A DNA stretch of 64,000 nt from Isoetes taiwanensis. Lineage: Eukaryota; Streptophyta; Lycopodiopsida; Isoetales; Isoetaceae. Under the pieces are notes generated by a model. It saw only the letters and a program-made list of their open reading frames with translations. It was not told the origin of the DNA and searched no databases. Below, in pieces: positions 30,994 to 42,034 of the stretch. A program made the position numbers and the translations under genes. The stretch is from NCBI GenBank assembly GCA_021234155.1, contig JAJEKV010000050.1, positions 8,279,365-8,343,364 of the forward strand. Reading direction: 5' to 3'. The stretch's first letter is position 1; each line of letters starts with the position of its first letter.

Positions 30994-31393
30994 CTGGATT
31001 GTTAGCTTTAGTGCATGTTGGATATGATTTTTGTTTTGTAAGAAAAGTTTATGCATCTAGACATCATCAATAGATAAGAGTAGCCATGCCGAAATATTAT
31101 ATGAGGACGACATTTTCACTATTATTTGACTCACAAAGTCATTTTTGTGCAATTGCTTACAAGTTGTGAATGTCACAAACTACAAACACTACAACCCTTT
31201 TAGTCTTTATAACTCTTTGTAACTATCACACAGGTCCAACAAAGAATTATTTGATCATGGACAAATATTCATCAAAAATCTTTTATATTCCAAGGAAAAA
31301 TAAAAAGATTAGAGACACCTTCCTAAAATATACAAAGAATGATGAATGGGATTGTATTGAAGTGAATTAGCCTGTAGGCAGGTTAAGGTTAGA

Positions 31394-31714
31394 TTAGAGT
31401 CTAAAAGTTTTGCAAGGAACATGCTTGAAATGACTGGGCCTCCCTTTGGGATAATAGACCAATACAGTCTCGTAGCCCTCTTGTTTCACAAGGTTGTCTG
31501 CCACCTTGAGCTCTTCTACTTTGGTGACATGGCCTCTATCCCTAATTGTCTTGAAATGGGCCAGCATGTACTTGTCATCAGCTCATCATTCTCCAGCAGT
31601 GCATTGTGCCAAGGTGTGGGAATGTGGAATATCTGCTCACTTGAAGAACGTTGTATAGAAATGAAGGAAGAGTCGATGAGGTTGATGCCATACTTGGGAC
31701 CTTTGTTGGGATGC
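31394..31714 (-). pseudogene. Copy 3 of the unidentified gene exon
   Basis: The same minus-strand exon as 6100-6415, from an altered acceptor (TTGCAAG) to the TAA at 31394-31396. It shares with copy 2 the 17-base block after the VLE codons, which shifts the frame, and the lost GT donor. Copies 2 and 3 therefore descend from one already-broken duplicate. Confidence 0.65.
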
Positions 31715-32209
31715 TTGCAACAAGGAACAAATCATCTGGATCATTGAAGATAAGCTGAAATATATCTAAACAAGCAAATATTGCTTATGGGTGAATCGAG
31801 AGACGAATTTGAAGTTGTCAGATCTGCATGGCGGCCGGCTTTAGACCTTCATCATCATTCCATGCATAATATTCATCTATTAAAAATCACGCACTATTAC
31901 TGGTTTAAAATTGGCGGCAATGATGTTGTTTGGCTCAGTAAACGCTGCATTTTGTACTTTTTAAGAATAATTTTCTTAAAAAACACATTCCTTCCAATCC
32001 AATCCTAAAAACACCTTCCTTCCAATCCAATCCTTTGTCTCAAGTCTCAAGCTTGCAAAGTCACGAGGCATGGATGCATAAATTAATGTCTGTTGATCAA
32101 CGTTTCCAGCAATTTGACCTAGCAATTTCATTAAAACACTTTTTACACACGAGTTTATGTTGAGCAAAAGTTTCTCTTCTTAGGAATTTTTCTCTAGCAA
32201 AAACTATCT

Positions 32210-32466
32210 TTGACAACATTTTTAAATGATGATAAACCCGGTGAACATACATTAGGGGTTGCCATCATAATGGCATGCCAACATTTTTAAATGATATTAA
32301 ACCCGGTGAAGATACATCAGGGGTTGCCATCATGATGGCACATGCCAAACTTGGGGAAGGCCAAAGGGCCCTTCGGTGCTATCAAGAAATGCAATTACCT
32401 AGTTTGCGGGCTAATAAGTATGTTGATACAAGTGCAAATGCAATTACCTGGAGTGCTGATACATAA
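32210..32466 (+). pseudogene. Pentatricopeptide-repeat-like fragment, copy in segment 3
   Basis: The frame from 32275 reads FLNDIKPGEDTSGVAIMMAH, AKLGEGQRALRCYQEMQLPS. It differs from the copy at 30353 by D-to-N, D-to-G and P-to-R changes. The same 66-bp tandem duplication precedes it, so that event is older than the segment duplication. Confidence 0.5.
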
Positions 32467-32959
32467 ATATATTTAATCAAGAAATGAAAATACCTGGGGT
32501 GCTGACTAATAAGTATGTTCATATAATTAAAAGACACGCAAATAGCTATGTGGAAAATGTCTACTGAATAAGCTAAATTGGGACACAAAGTGAAGACAAC
32601 ACAGAGTATGTTCCAAAGAAGTTCGTATAAGCTCCTAACATTTACAAGTTACTTATGCCCAGCAACATTGGGCACCGTAACTAGAGGAATTTTCCATACG
32701 CACATTTCTTCGAGGACGTTTATTAGAGGAGGAAACAAAAGAAAAGGGAAGGAAGAAGATACCATGTTTTGATATTTTCTTTTTTCCTTTTGGTTGTTTG
32801 TATCATTCACTATGACCATGGGTCCATGCCAATAACACAAGAGCATCATATCACTCGATCATGACACGTGATGCCAATTACACTCAAGATGTTTGTAGAG
32901 TTGTTAGCATTGTCCCTCTGGCACTAATCTTGTAACAATCACAACAGGAGAAAGGTCAT

Positions 32960-33300
32960 TTAGCGACGTCTATAGCGACGTCTATGTCACGTCTGACGAC
33001 GTGACACAGACGTGACACAGACGTCGCTGGAGACACGTCGCATGCGACGTGCGTCGCATGCGACGTCTGCAGACGTGATACAGACGTGACGCAGACGTGA
33101 CACAGACGTGACACAGACGTCGCATGCGACGTGACACGTGGAATATACACGTGGAATACCAAAAAAATACACCTGTGGCGTAAAAGCCACGTGTATACGT
33201 CGCATGCGACGTCACGCAAAAAAATTATGAAAATCCACGTGTAATTAGAAAAGCCACGTGGCAATAAAAAAGCCACGTGGATACGTCGCATGCGACGTGA
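32960..33300. repeat. Left subterminal array of GACGT words and ACGTCGCATGCGACGT palindromes
   Basis: The perfect 16-bp palindrome ACGTCGCATGCGACGT occurs near 33034, 33118, 33198 and 33284, with a nested partial copy near 33050. Between them are runs of GACGTGACACA and several CCACGTG E-box/G-box-like words (near 33137, 33188, 33235, 33255 and 33273). The same palindrome recurs at the other end of the element. In DNA transposons such repeats are usual transposase or accessory-protein binding sites. Short frames here encode meaningless VSRLCHVCVTS repeats. Confidence 0.85.
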
Positions 33301-33545
33301 AGGAAAAAAAATAAAAAAAAAATAAAAAAATAAAAAAAATAAAAAAAATGTTTGGCTTAGATAATTATTACAATATGATGTACAAGGAGCAAAAGGGCAT
33401 TTATATTTTTATATTTATATTTTTAAATAATTACAAAAGTATTTTTATATTTATATATTTTTAAATAATCACAAAAGTATTTTTATATTTATATTTTTAA
33501 ATAATCACAAAAGTGAATTGTATTTATATTTTTAAATAATCACAA
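33300..33545. repeat. A-rich run and ~52-bp AT-rich tandem repeat
   Basis: An A-rich run (33303-33347) is followed by about three units containing TTTTTAAATAATCACAAAAG and TATTTTTATATTTATAT. No coding content. Confidence 0.8.
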
Positions 33546-33585
33546 AAGACTCGTTAAGGGGAGTATCCACCCTTTTAGCCTAGAG

Positions 33586-34640
33586 CTAATCTCTGTCGGA
33601 TTCAGTGGAGTAGTCATCCGATTCGGGGTTGCGATTGGATGGCCCTCCGCCATAGTTTGCAGATCCCTCGCCGACCCCGCGCCCCATGTCCTCATCTAGG
33701 GCTTGATTCATCTATGCCACTGCTTCCTATAAAAACCAAAAGAATATGGCATTAATGTAGTTCATAGAATTATAATAATTTTCTACAACGCACCCCCGCA
33801 TTCCCGTGATGTGGGGACGGTCCCCTCTTCGATAAATCGTTGATACAGATAAACAAGCCTCCACGCCCGTGGCTATTTGTAACGTGCTCCTTGCTAGGGG
33901 AAACCCAGATAGCCGTGTCTATGACAATATAACGCGTATTAGCTAATGACATTTAAAGTTCTTATAAAAATTAATGTGAACTAATATAGCTCTTACTTAA
34001 TCTATGGCTAAAACCCTTTCCGATCACTGGAGCCCAAATGAGGCGGATGTCGTTCACTTGCGCGATTGCTTTGTCGGTCCGAGCTCTATGTTTCGTTTCC
34101 GATCATTTGCACGCTCAATGCAATCGATTACAAGGCACACAACATTATCACAAGTTAAATTGAACGAATGGCAAAAAAAATAAGAAATACCTTGATATCT
34201 TCCTTGTGGAGATTAAGTGGTTTAGGGACTTTTGACCAATCGCCTCCAACTTTTCGCCAAGTTGTCTTGAGTTCCTTGACCACTCTTTGCCTTTGACATA
34301 AATCGATAGATCAACGCAATATTAAAATAATAAAACAAGACTATGACTAGGTCATGTACCTCCTTTTTTCGTAGAAGCTCGCCCATCATCGAAGTGAGCT
34401 TCTTCCGGTTAAACTTCTTTACTTTTTCTAAAACAAAGACTTACGTGTTAAAACAAAGCTTAAATGGACGCTCTTCTTCTTGACACGACGTCGTTGGGAT
34501 CCGGACCTCTCCAAGTCGCGATTCACGATGTTCTTGGGATCCCGAACCCCCGTGATGATCGTCCGCGATCTTGAACGTTAGAGTCCTTTGCTCCACTACT
34601 TCTTGACCCGGGAAGTAATAAGAGAATGAGCATCTTTAAC
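33586..34640 (-). pseudogene. Degenerate multi-exon gene inside the second element
   Basis: In minus-strand order: ADDHHGGSGSQEHRESRLGE (near 34560); EKVKKFNRKKLTSMMGELLR KKE ending at a GTACAT donor (34360); VVKELKTTWRKVGGDWSKVP KPLNLHKEDIK ending at a GTATTT donor (34191); then TAIWVSPSKEHVTNSHGRGG (33830-33910); and a last exon reading NQALDEDMGRGVGEGSANYG ... SDDYSTESDRD to TAG 33586-33588. The basic TWRKVGGDW stretch suits a DNA-binding accessory protein, but I cannot assign it. An in-frame TAG before the last ATG (near 33712) and other stops show decay. A transposon-encoded accessory protein is the likeliest origin. Confidence 0.45.
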
Positions 34641-34849
34641 ATGCCGCAACCAAAGAAATGTTTGGTACGTGGGTGGATATATATTTACTGTTGAAATCTC
34701 CTCCAAGTTCCTTGCACCGCACCATGGGTGCGAATAGACCCTTACTCTGGGATCAAAAGCTAGATTTGGCTAGATAATAGAGGAGGCTTTGGACTGATGG
34801 AATAAGCTAGATAGACTAGATTAGATCGGCTGGATTAGGCTAGAGTATG

Positions 34850-35425
34850 ATTAGGACCCGAACACGTGGTCCTCCCCACTCATGGTGGACTCGACCATGC
34901 CCTTTCCCTAGCCACCTCTACCTAACAAAAATAATAAGAAATGTGGGACTAGGGCCCAAACATCTGGTCCCCTCCACTCATGGTGGAGCCGACCATGTCC
35001 TTGCCCTAGCTACCTCTGGCTAAAACTGACAATGGACGTGAACTAAGGCCCGAACACCTGGTCCTCTCCACTCGCAGTGGAGCCAACCATGTCCTTGCCG
35101 TAGCCACCTCTGCCTAAGAATGAGAAGAAAAGTGGACTTGGGCCCGGACATCTGGTTCTCTCCACGCAAGATGGAGCCGACCGTGCCCTTGAACAAGCCA
35201 CTACAATTTTATTTTAGACCTAACAAATAACAAGTCGAAGTCGACTTGAACCCGGGTAAGTGATCCTCTCCACTCTAGGTGGAGCCGACCGTGCCCTTGA
35301 ACAAGCCACTCCTTAACCTAGGAAAATAAAATTTGATCATAGTGGAAGTAGACTTCGAACCCGGGTACACATGGTCCTCTCCACTCTAGGTGGAGCCGAC
35401 CCGTGCCCTTGAACAAGCCACTCCG
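34850..35425. repeat. Minisatellite, about six units of ~95-110 bp
   Basis: Units beginning near 34855, 34945, 35045, 35140, 35245 and 35350 share CTGGTCCTCTCCACTC, TGGAGCCGACC and TGCCCTTG, followed by an AT-rich spacer. Later units replace CCTAGCCACCTCTGCC with AACAAGCCACT. This internal gradient is typical of arrays growing by unequal exchange. The array lies in the interior of the second CACTA-like element. Confidence 0.85.
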
Positions 35426-35559
35426 TCAATTTTTTTTAACCTATTTAAAGCTATAAAAAAAATGCAAGTGTGATGAACTTACCAAATGAAGAACGGTGTG
35501 CATAAGATCCCTTAGGGCCCAAATAAAAAAGGACAGCTGACAAACCTGCAACAAAAAGT

Positions 35560-36475
35560 TAAAAGAATAAGAACAAAAGAAGAAGAAGATCGAAAAAAAT
35601 AAAAAAATTAAAGTGGAAAAAATAGAAAATCAAGAAAAGAAAAAAATAATCGAAGAAGAAGATAAGGGTGGGAGAAACAAGAGAAGGGGGGGAGAAGAAA
35701 TAAGGGAAGGGTCGAAGATGGGAAGGGAAAGCACGAAGGAGAGAAGAAGAAATGATGGGGAGGGGGAGGGAGGAGGAAGAGAAGAATAGAATCGAAGGGG
35801 AAGAGAAAGAATAGAAGGAGGAAGAAGGGAAGAAGGGAAGGAAAAGAAATATGAAGAGAAAAGTAAGAGAAGGAAAGAAGAGATAAAAAAATAAGAGAAG
35901 AAGAAAGAATCGAAGAAGGGAAGGAAGAGAAAGGAAGAATAGAATCGAAGAGAAGAGAAGAATAGAATCGAATAAGAGAAGAGAATAAGAGAATAAGAAT
36001 AAGAGAAGAGACGAATAGAATAGAATAAGAGAAGAGAAGAATAGAATCGAGAAGAATAGAATAAGAGAAGAGAAGAATAGAATCGAAGGGGAAGAGAAAG
36101 AATAGAAGGAGGAAGAAGGGAAGAAATAATAGAAGGGAAGAAGGGAAGGAAACAGAATATGAAGAGAAATGAGAGAAGAAGAGAAGAAATGAGAAGAAAT
36201 GAGAGAAGAAGAGAAGAAGAGAAGGAAAGAAGAGAAATATGAAGAGAAATGAGAGAAGAAGAGAAGAAATGAGAAGAAATTAGAGAAGAAGAAAGAAGAG
36301 AAGGGAAAGAAGAGAAGAAAAGAAGAGAAATATGAAGAGAAATGAGAGAAGAAGAGAAGAAGAAGAAGAAGAGAAGGAAAGAAGAGAAGGAAAGAAGAGA
36401 AGGGAAGAAGAAAGGAAGGGGAAAGAATAGAAGAGAAGAAATGAGACGAAATGAGAGAAGAAGAAAAATGAAGAA
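35560..36475. repeat. Purine-rich (GA)n-like low-complexity tract
   Basis: Nearly 900 bp of almost pure A and G on the plus strand, built from AGAAGAGAAGAA, AATAGAATCGAAG and GGAAGAAGGGAAG words. It contains internal duplications, for example the AGAATAGAAGGAGGAAGAAG blocks near 35810 and 36090. The minus-strand 282-codon Phe/Ser/Leu frame is an artefact of composition. Such tracts can form triplex DNA. Confidence 0.85.
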
Positions 36476-36659
36476 CACAAAAAACCTAGGTTAGGCATGC
36501 ACCTTTCAATCCAAAAAACCTATTCAATCTAAAAAATATGATGTACTAACCTTAGAATAGTTGCTTGCGTGTCGATCGTAGTAGTAGTAGCCGCCAGACG
36601 CCCAAAAACTCAAGAGGAAGCGAAAAGAAAAGGTGCGGGAAAGCCGGCCGCGCGCAGTT

Positions 36660-36790
36660 TCAAAAAATTACAGAACGTCGCATGCGACGTGACGTCACAT
36701 GCGACGTCCACGCGACGTATTTTGTTATAGCGACGTTATGGATTTTATATTTTTTTTTTTGACGTCTTTTTTAAATGTGATGCTCATTAA
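36660..36790. repeat. Right subterminal palindromes of the second element
   Basis: ACGTCGCATGCGACGT near 36676 is followed by GTCACATGCGACGTCC, ACGCGACGTA, ATAGCGACGTTAT and a T-rich run with GACGTC. These mirror the left end in inverted orientation. Confidence 0.75.
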
Positions 36791-37377
36791 AGTTTGTCCC
36801 TAGGCTTATTTAGACAGTCCTGAGGCCTTCCCAAAGAGGGGCCCCTGAACGGAGGATCCAACGGTCGGATAGGGGAACCGGCCCGGGAGGGTGGTCATTA
36901 GCGCGGCGGGCCCTGGGGAGCACCGCAAGAAAGGGCTGCCTCGAAACTTTTTTTGGATCCCGCCTCCCCGGGTCCGGACTCTCCCCTCTTGTGAGGGATC
37001 CCCCGCAAGGTCCCCGGCCTCGCTTTGACTTGGGGAGGGTGCCGCCTTGGTTGCCCCAAGAACGGGCTGCCCCGACCGCTCTAATGCTAACCCTTTGACC
37101 TAGACCTTCTCCCAAAATTCCAAAAATTGGGTGTGTGTGTCAAGATGAATTAGGAATTCACCGGCAAAAATCAGAATTTATTTTTGTACAATGCATTAAT
37201 TACGAATTTATGAATGTCTTGCCACTGCAAAAGCGCCCCCCGACTTCTAATTGCCACATCAGGAGGAGGACAGGCCCAAACTCCGTTCCGTTAGTTCCTA
37301 TTGCTCTGAGTTCTCGGCCGCAGCTTCTCGGCCAGGTCCCAACTGCAACAGACCAAGACACGACCCCCAAAACGCAA

Positions 37378-38146
37378 ACCCTTCTAGAACCTGGCAACTC
37401 ACAGGGTTTACGTTTCGGAGGCCTTCTCCTTGTCAGATTTGGCCGGGACCTTGCGCCGTGACTTGATGTGAAGTGGGGGTGTTGACGCCAGAGCACGGAC
37501 CCTAAAATCCCCCCAGAAGCTGCTTGCCCCGAATTTCCTCTCCCTAAGGTTTTTCCCGGGGACCCGACAGCGACCTCCCCTCCAGGAACCACGATTTGGC
37601 TCACGCCAATGGACTCGTAACATTGACATTGCCCTAGGGACCAAGTTCTCGGGCCGAAGACCAAAACTCGCCCCCAAAACGCAAAACCCTTCTAGAACCT
37701 CGCAACTCACGGGGTTTATGTTTGGAGGCCCTCTCCTTGTCGATTTGGCGGGACCTTTGCCGCGGACTTGACGTGGAGTGGGGGTATTGACGCCCGAGCA
37801 CCGGATCCTAAAATCCCCCCGGAAGCTGCTTGCCCCGAATTTCCTCTCCCTAAGGCCCTGGGGACGGACGGGCGACCTCCCCTCTCCGGAACCGCGATTT
37901 GGCTCTGCCAATGGACTCAGAACATCGACATTGCCCTAGGGACCAAGTTCTGTGGCCAGAAGACCAAAACTCGGCCCCCAAAACGAAAACCCTTCTAGAA
38001 CCTGACAACTCACAGGGTTTACGTTTCGGAGGCCCTCTCCTTGTCAGATTTGGCCGGGACCTTGCGCCGTGTCTTGACGTGGAGTGGGGGTGTTGAGACC
38101 AGAGCGGGGACCCTAAAATCCCCCCGAAAGCTGCTTGCCCCGAATT
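37378..38146 (+). repeat. Internal ~305-bp triplication in the first monomer
   Basis: The monomer part from ACCCTTCTAGAACC to GACCAAAACTCG is repeated at about 37378-37684 and 37685-37987, and begins again at about 37988 before ending at 38146. The junctions join AGACCA (normally before CCCGACCTCC) to AGACCAAGTCTCGCCCC (normally earlier in the monomer), that is, exchange at a short shared AGACCA word. This makes the first monomer longer than usual. Confidence 0.8.
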
Positions 38147-38468
38147 CAGTTCATTACAAGTTAATTATGCCATCCATGTCAAATAGCTTTAGGGAGCAGT
38201 CCGTTGAACAAGGGCATTCTCTCTATCCATAATCACAAGCAACCAAATCTAAACCCCCCCTCCCCCCAAACCCGCAGTAGTCTTTTGCTTTTCTGTAATC
38301 ATTTATCTTCATTCTAGTAGTTATGATGCTTTTCTGTAATCATTTATCTTCATTCTAATAGTTATGATGCTTATATTCTCAATGCAATCTTAGACCAAGT
38401 ATAACGTCCAGCCAGCCAAGGTCAACCCCAAGTACAACGATCCCACAAACTCCATTCCTTTGACCTTA
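38147..38468. other. Non-satellite interruption between monomers 1 and 2
   Basis: After CTTGCCCCGAATT the satellite stops mid-monomer and ~320 bp of unrelated, AT-richer sequence follows before the array resumes at CTAACCCTTTGACCTAG. It holds a 45-bp tandem duplication (GCTTTTCTGTAATCATTTAT ... at about 38287 and 38332). It is the only clear foreign block in the array and may be a remnant insertion or deletion junction. Confidence 0.75.
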
Positions 38469-41437
38469 GCTAACCCTTTGACCTAGACCTTCTCCTAAAA
38501 TTCCAAAATTGGGTTGTGTGTCGGAGATGAATTAGGAATCCACCGGCAAAAATCAGAATTTATTTTCGTACAATGCATTAACTACTTAATTTATGAATGT
38601 CTTGCCACCGCAAAAGCGCCCCGACTTCTACTTGCCACATCGGGAGGAGGACAGGACCAAACTCCCCCGCCTCGTCGGTTCCCCTTGTCTCCGTATTCTC
38701 CGCAGCTTTTCTCGGCCAGGTCCCAAGTGCCAGACCAAGTCTCGCCCCCAAATGCAAACCCTTCTAGAACACGGCAACCCACGTGGTTTACGCCGGAGGC
38801 CCTCTCCTTGTCAGATTCGGCCGGGACCTTGCGCCGTGACTTGACGTGGAGTGGGGGTGTTGACGCCAGAGCGGGGACCCTAAAATCCCCCCGGAAGCTG
38901 CTTGCCCCGAATTTCCTCTCCCCAAGGCCCTGGGGACGGACGGGCGACCTCCCCTCTCCGGAATCGCGATTTGGCTCTGCCAATGGACTCAGAACGTCGA
39001 CATTGCTTTGGGGACCAAGTTCCGTGGCCAGAAGACCACCCGACCTCCAAGAAGCGCCAAAGTAGCTCACTTCCATCACACTCGTAGTCAATTGGCCTAG
39101 GATGTGGATGCGGGATACTGTCGTGGAGGGCGTGAGTGTTTCTTTCTTTTGCAAAACCGACCTTGTAACTTGCTCCCTATGGTAATTTCGCCATTCCGGA
39201 CGATTTGGTAGGGTCGATTTGCCATTCCAAGCCTCCTCGGTGTCTCGAACGACAAAACATCTGCGGTTTATACAAGGCCAACCTCGGGACGCCCGCGGGT
39301 TTGACAAGTTCTCCTGCATCGACGGAATCTTTTGGGCCTTCCCGAAGAGGGGCCCCTCGAACGGAGGATCCAACGGCCGGATAGGGGAACCGGCCCGGGA
39401 GGGTGGTCATTAGCGCGCAGCCCCCGAGGGAGCACCGCCAGAAGGGCTGCCTCGGGAACTTTTTGGATCCCGCCTCTTGGGGTGGGACTCTCCCCTCTTG
39501 TGAGGGATCCCCGCAAGGTCGCCTCGTTTGACTTGGGGAAGGGTGCCAGCCGGTTGCCCGCAACGGGCTGCCCCGACCGCTCTAATGCTAACCCTTTGAC
39601 CTAGACCTTCTCCTAAAAATTTCAAAATTGGGTGTGGGCCGGAGATGAATTAGGAATCCAAACCGGCAAAAATCAGAATTTATTTTCGTACAATGCATTA
39701 ATTGCGTAATTTATGAATGTCTTGCCATCGCAAAAGCCCCCGACTTCTACTTGCCACATCGGGGAGGAGGACAGGCCCAAACTCCTCTCGGCCCGGTTCC
39801 CCTTGCTCTCGGTATTCTCGGCCGCAGCTTCTCGGCCAGGTCCCAAGTGCAACAGACCAAGACTCGGCCCCCCAAACGCAAACCCTTCTAGAACCTGGCA
39901 ACTCACAGGGTTTATGTTTCGGAGGCCCTCTCCTTGTCAGATTAGGCCTACAGACCTTGACCGCGTGACTGACGTGGAGTGGGGTGTTGACGCCTTGAGC
40001 GGGGACCCTAAAATCCCCGGGAAGTCGCTTTGCCCCAAATTTCTCTCTCCCAAGGCCCTCGGGGGGCCGGGCCCGACCTCCCTCGGAATCAAGGATTTGG
40101 CTCGCCAATGGACTCGTAACATCAACATTGCCCCGGGGACCAAGTTCCATGGTTTAAGACCACCCGACAAAGTAGCTCACTTCCATCACACTCGTAGTCA
40201 ATTGGCCTAGGATGTGGATGCTGGATACTGCCGTGGAGGGCGTGAGTGTTTCTTTCTTTTGCAAAACCGACCTTGTAACTTGCTCCCTAGGGTAATTTCG
40301 CCATTCCGGATGATTTTGGTGGTCGATTTGCCATTCCGAGCCTCCCCTAAGGTCTCGAACGACAAAACATCATGGTTTATACAAGGTCGACCTCGTGACG
40401 CGCCCGCTGGTTTGACAAGTTCTCCCAACCGATCACGGAATCTTTTGGGCCTTCCCGAGAGGGGCCCCCGAACGGAGGATCCAACGGCCGGATAGGGGAA
40501 CCGGGCTCCGGGAGGGTGGTCATTAGCGTCGGCAGCCCCCCGGGGGAGCGCTGCCAGGAAGGGCTGCCTCGGGAACTTTTTTGGATCCCGCCTCTTGGGA
40601 TCCGGACTCTCCCCTCTTGTGAGGGATCCCCGCAAGGTCCCCGGCCTCGCTTGACTTGGGGAAGGGTGCCCGCCGGCTGCCCCCGCAACCGCCGCCCCGA
40701 CCGCTCTAATGCTAACCCTTTGACCTAGACCTTCTCCAAAATTTCAAAATTGGGTGTAGGCCGGAGATGAATTGGGAATCCACCGGCAAAAAATCAGAAT
40801 TTATTTTCGCATAATGCATTAATTGCGTAATTTATGAATGTCTTGCCATCAAAAAAGCTCACTTCTTCTACTTGCCACATCGGAGGAGGACAGGCCCAAA
40901 CTCCGCCCCGCCGGCCCCTTGCTCCAGATTCTCCGGTTTGTAGCTATTTTTAAGGAAATCTCATGGCCAGTCCCAAGTGCAAATGCACAAGTCCTCGCCC
41001 CCAAACGCAAAACCCTTCTAGAATATCCATCCGCAACCCAGCGTGGTTTACATTTCCGGAGGCCCTCTCCTTGTCGATTACAAGGGCCCGACCTTGTTAA
41101 GGGTTGTGGTATTTGACTTGACGTGGGAGTGGGGTGTTGACGTAAAGGGCGGGGACCCTAAAATCCCCCGAACCTGCTTGCCCCAAATTTCCTCTCCCCA
41201 AGGCCCCGGGGACGGACGGACGACCTCCCCCCTCTCCGGAATCCTTGATTTGGCTCGCCAATGGACTCGAACGTCAACATTGCCCCTGGGACCAAATTCC
41301 ATGGCCGAAGACCACCCGACCTCCAAGAAGCCAAAGTAGCTCACTTCCATCACACTCGTAGTCAATTGGCCTAGGATGTGGATGCGGGATACCTGTGTCG
41401 TGGAGGGCGTGAGTGTTTTTCTTTTGCAAAACCGACC

Positions 41438-42034
41438 TTGTAACTTGCTCCCTAGGGTAATTTCGCCATTCAGGACGATTTGGTGGTCTATTTGCCATTC
41501 CTGAGTCTCCCGGGTCTTAACGACAATACACCGCGGTTTATACAAGGTCGAATCCTCGGGGCGCCTATGGCGGTTTGACAAGTTCTCCGGACCGATCTGG
41601 AATCTTTGGGCCTTCCAAAGAGGGGCCCGCTGAGCGGAGGATCCAACGGCCGGATAGGGAATCGGGCTCTGGAGGGTGGTCATTAGCGTGCAGCCCCCCG
41701 GGGGCTTGCCAGAAGGGTCGCCCTGAACTTTTTGGATTGTAACTTGCTCCCTAGGGTAATTTCGCCATTCCGGATGATTTGGCGGGGTCGATTTGCCATT
41801 CGAGCCTCCACTCTGGCCCCGGAACGACAAAACATCCGCCGGTTTATACAAGGCGGACTGTGAGGCCCCGAGGTTTGACAAGTTCTCCTGCACCGACCGG
41901 AATCTTTTGGGCCTTCTAGAAGAGGGGCCCCCCGAATCGGAGGATCCAACTGGCCGGATGGGGGAACCGGGGGGAGGGTGGTCATTAGCGTCGGGGAGCC
42001 GCTAGGAAGGGCTGCCTCGGGAACATTTTTGGAT
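41438..42034 (+). repeat. 299-bp internal duplication in monomer 4
   Basis: The block from TTGTAACTTGCTCC to AACTTTTTGGA occurs twice in tandem (41438-41736 and 41737-42034), giving a 1450-bp monomer. The junction reads CTTTTTGGATTGTAACTTGC. The second copy has the rare variant CGCTAGGAAGGGCTGCC. Confidence 0.85.

Larger units (their letters stand above)
31167..32939. repeat. Copy 3 of the duplicated segment (intact)
   Basis: This is a direct repeat of copy 2 at ~1.92 kb offset in the right part. It spans the exon remnant, PPR-like fragment and the block ending CTTGTAACAAT. It is not interrupted by the 21.5 kb insertion. Its homology with copy 2 stops at 32939, exactly where the second CACTA-like element starts, so that element inserted into this copy. 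Confidence 0.85.
32940..36790. mobile_element. Second CACTA-like element with palindrome-rich ends
   Basis: Homology between copies 2 and 3 breaks at 32939/32940. The new sequence begins CACAACAGGAGAAAGGTCAT TTAGCGACGTC, close to CACTA-type ends (CACTACAAGAAAA...). The far end near 36670-36780, read in reverse, has CATTTAAAAAAGACGTC and ATAACGTCGCTATA, matching CATTTAGCGACGTC and TATAGCGACG at the left. Both ends carry ACGTCGCATGCGACGT palindromes. The exact right terminus is unclear: expected target sequence does not follow and satellite DNA begins at ~36812. The interior holds a degenerate minus-strand gene, a minisatellite and a purine tract. Confidence 0.6.

Noticed and set aside
32956-33291. 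Open frames rich in VSRLCHVCVTS at the left end of the second element
   Set aside because: They are translations of GACGTGACACA repeats in several frames; no gene is implied.
35630-36478. Longest open frame in the window (282 codons, minus strand, Phe/Ser/Leu-rich)
   Set aside because: It is the complement of a nearly pure GA tract, where stop codons are rare by composition. The protein has no domain character.
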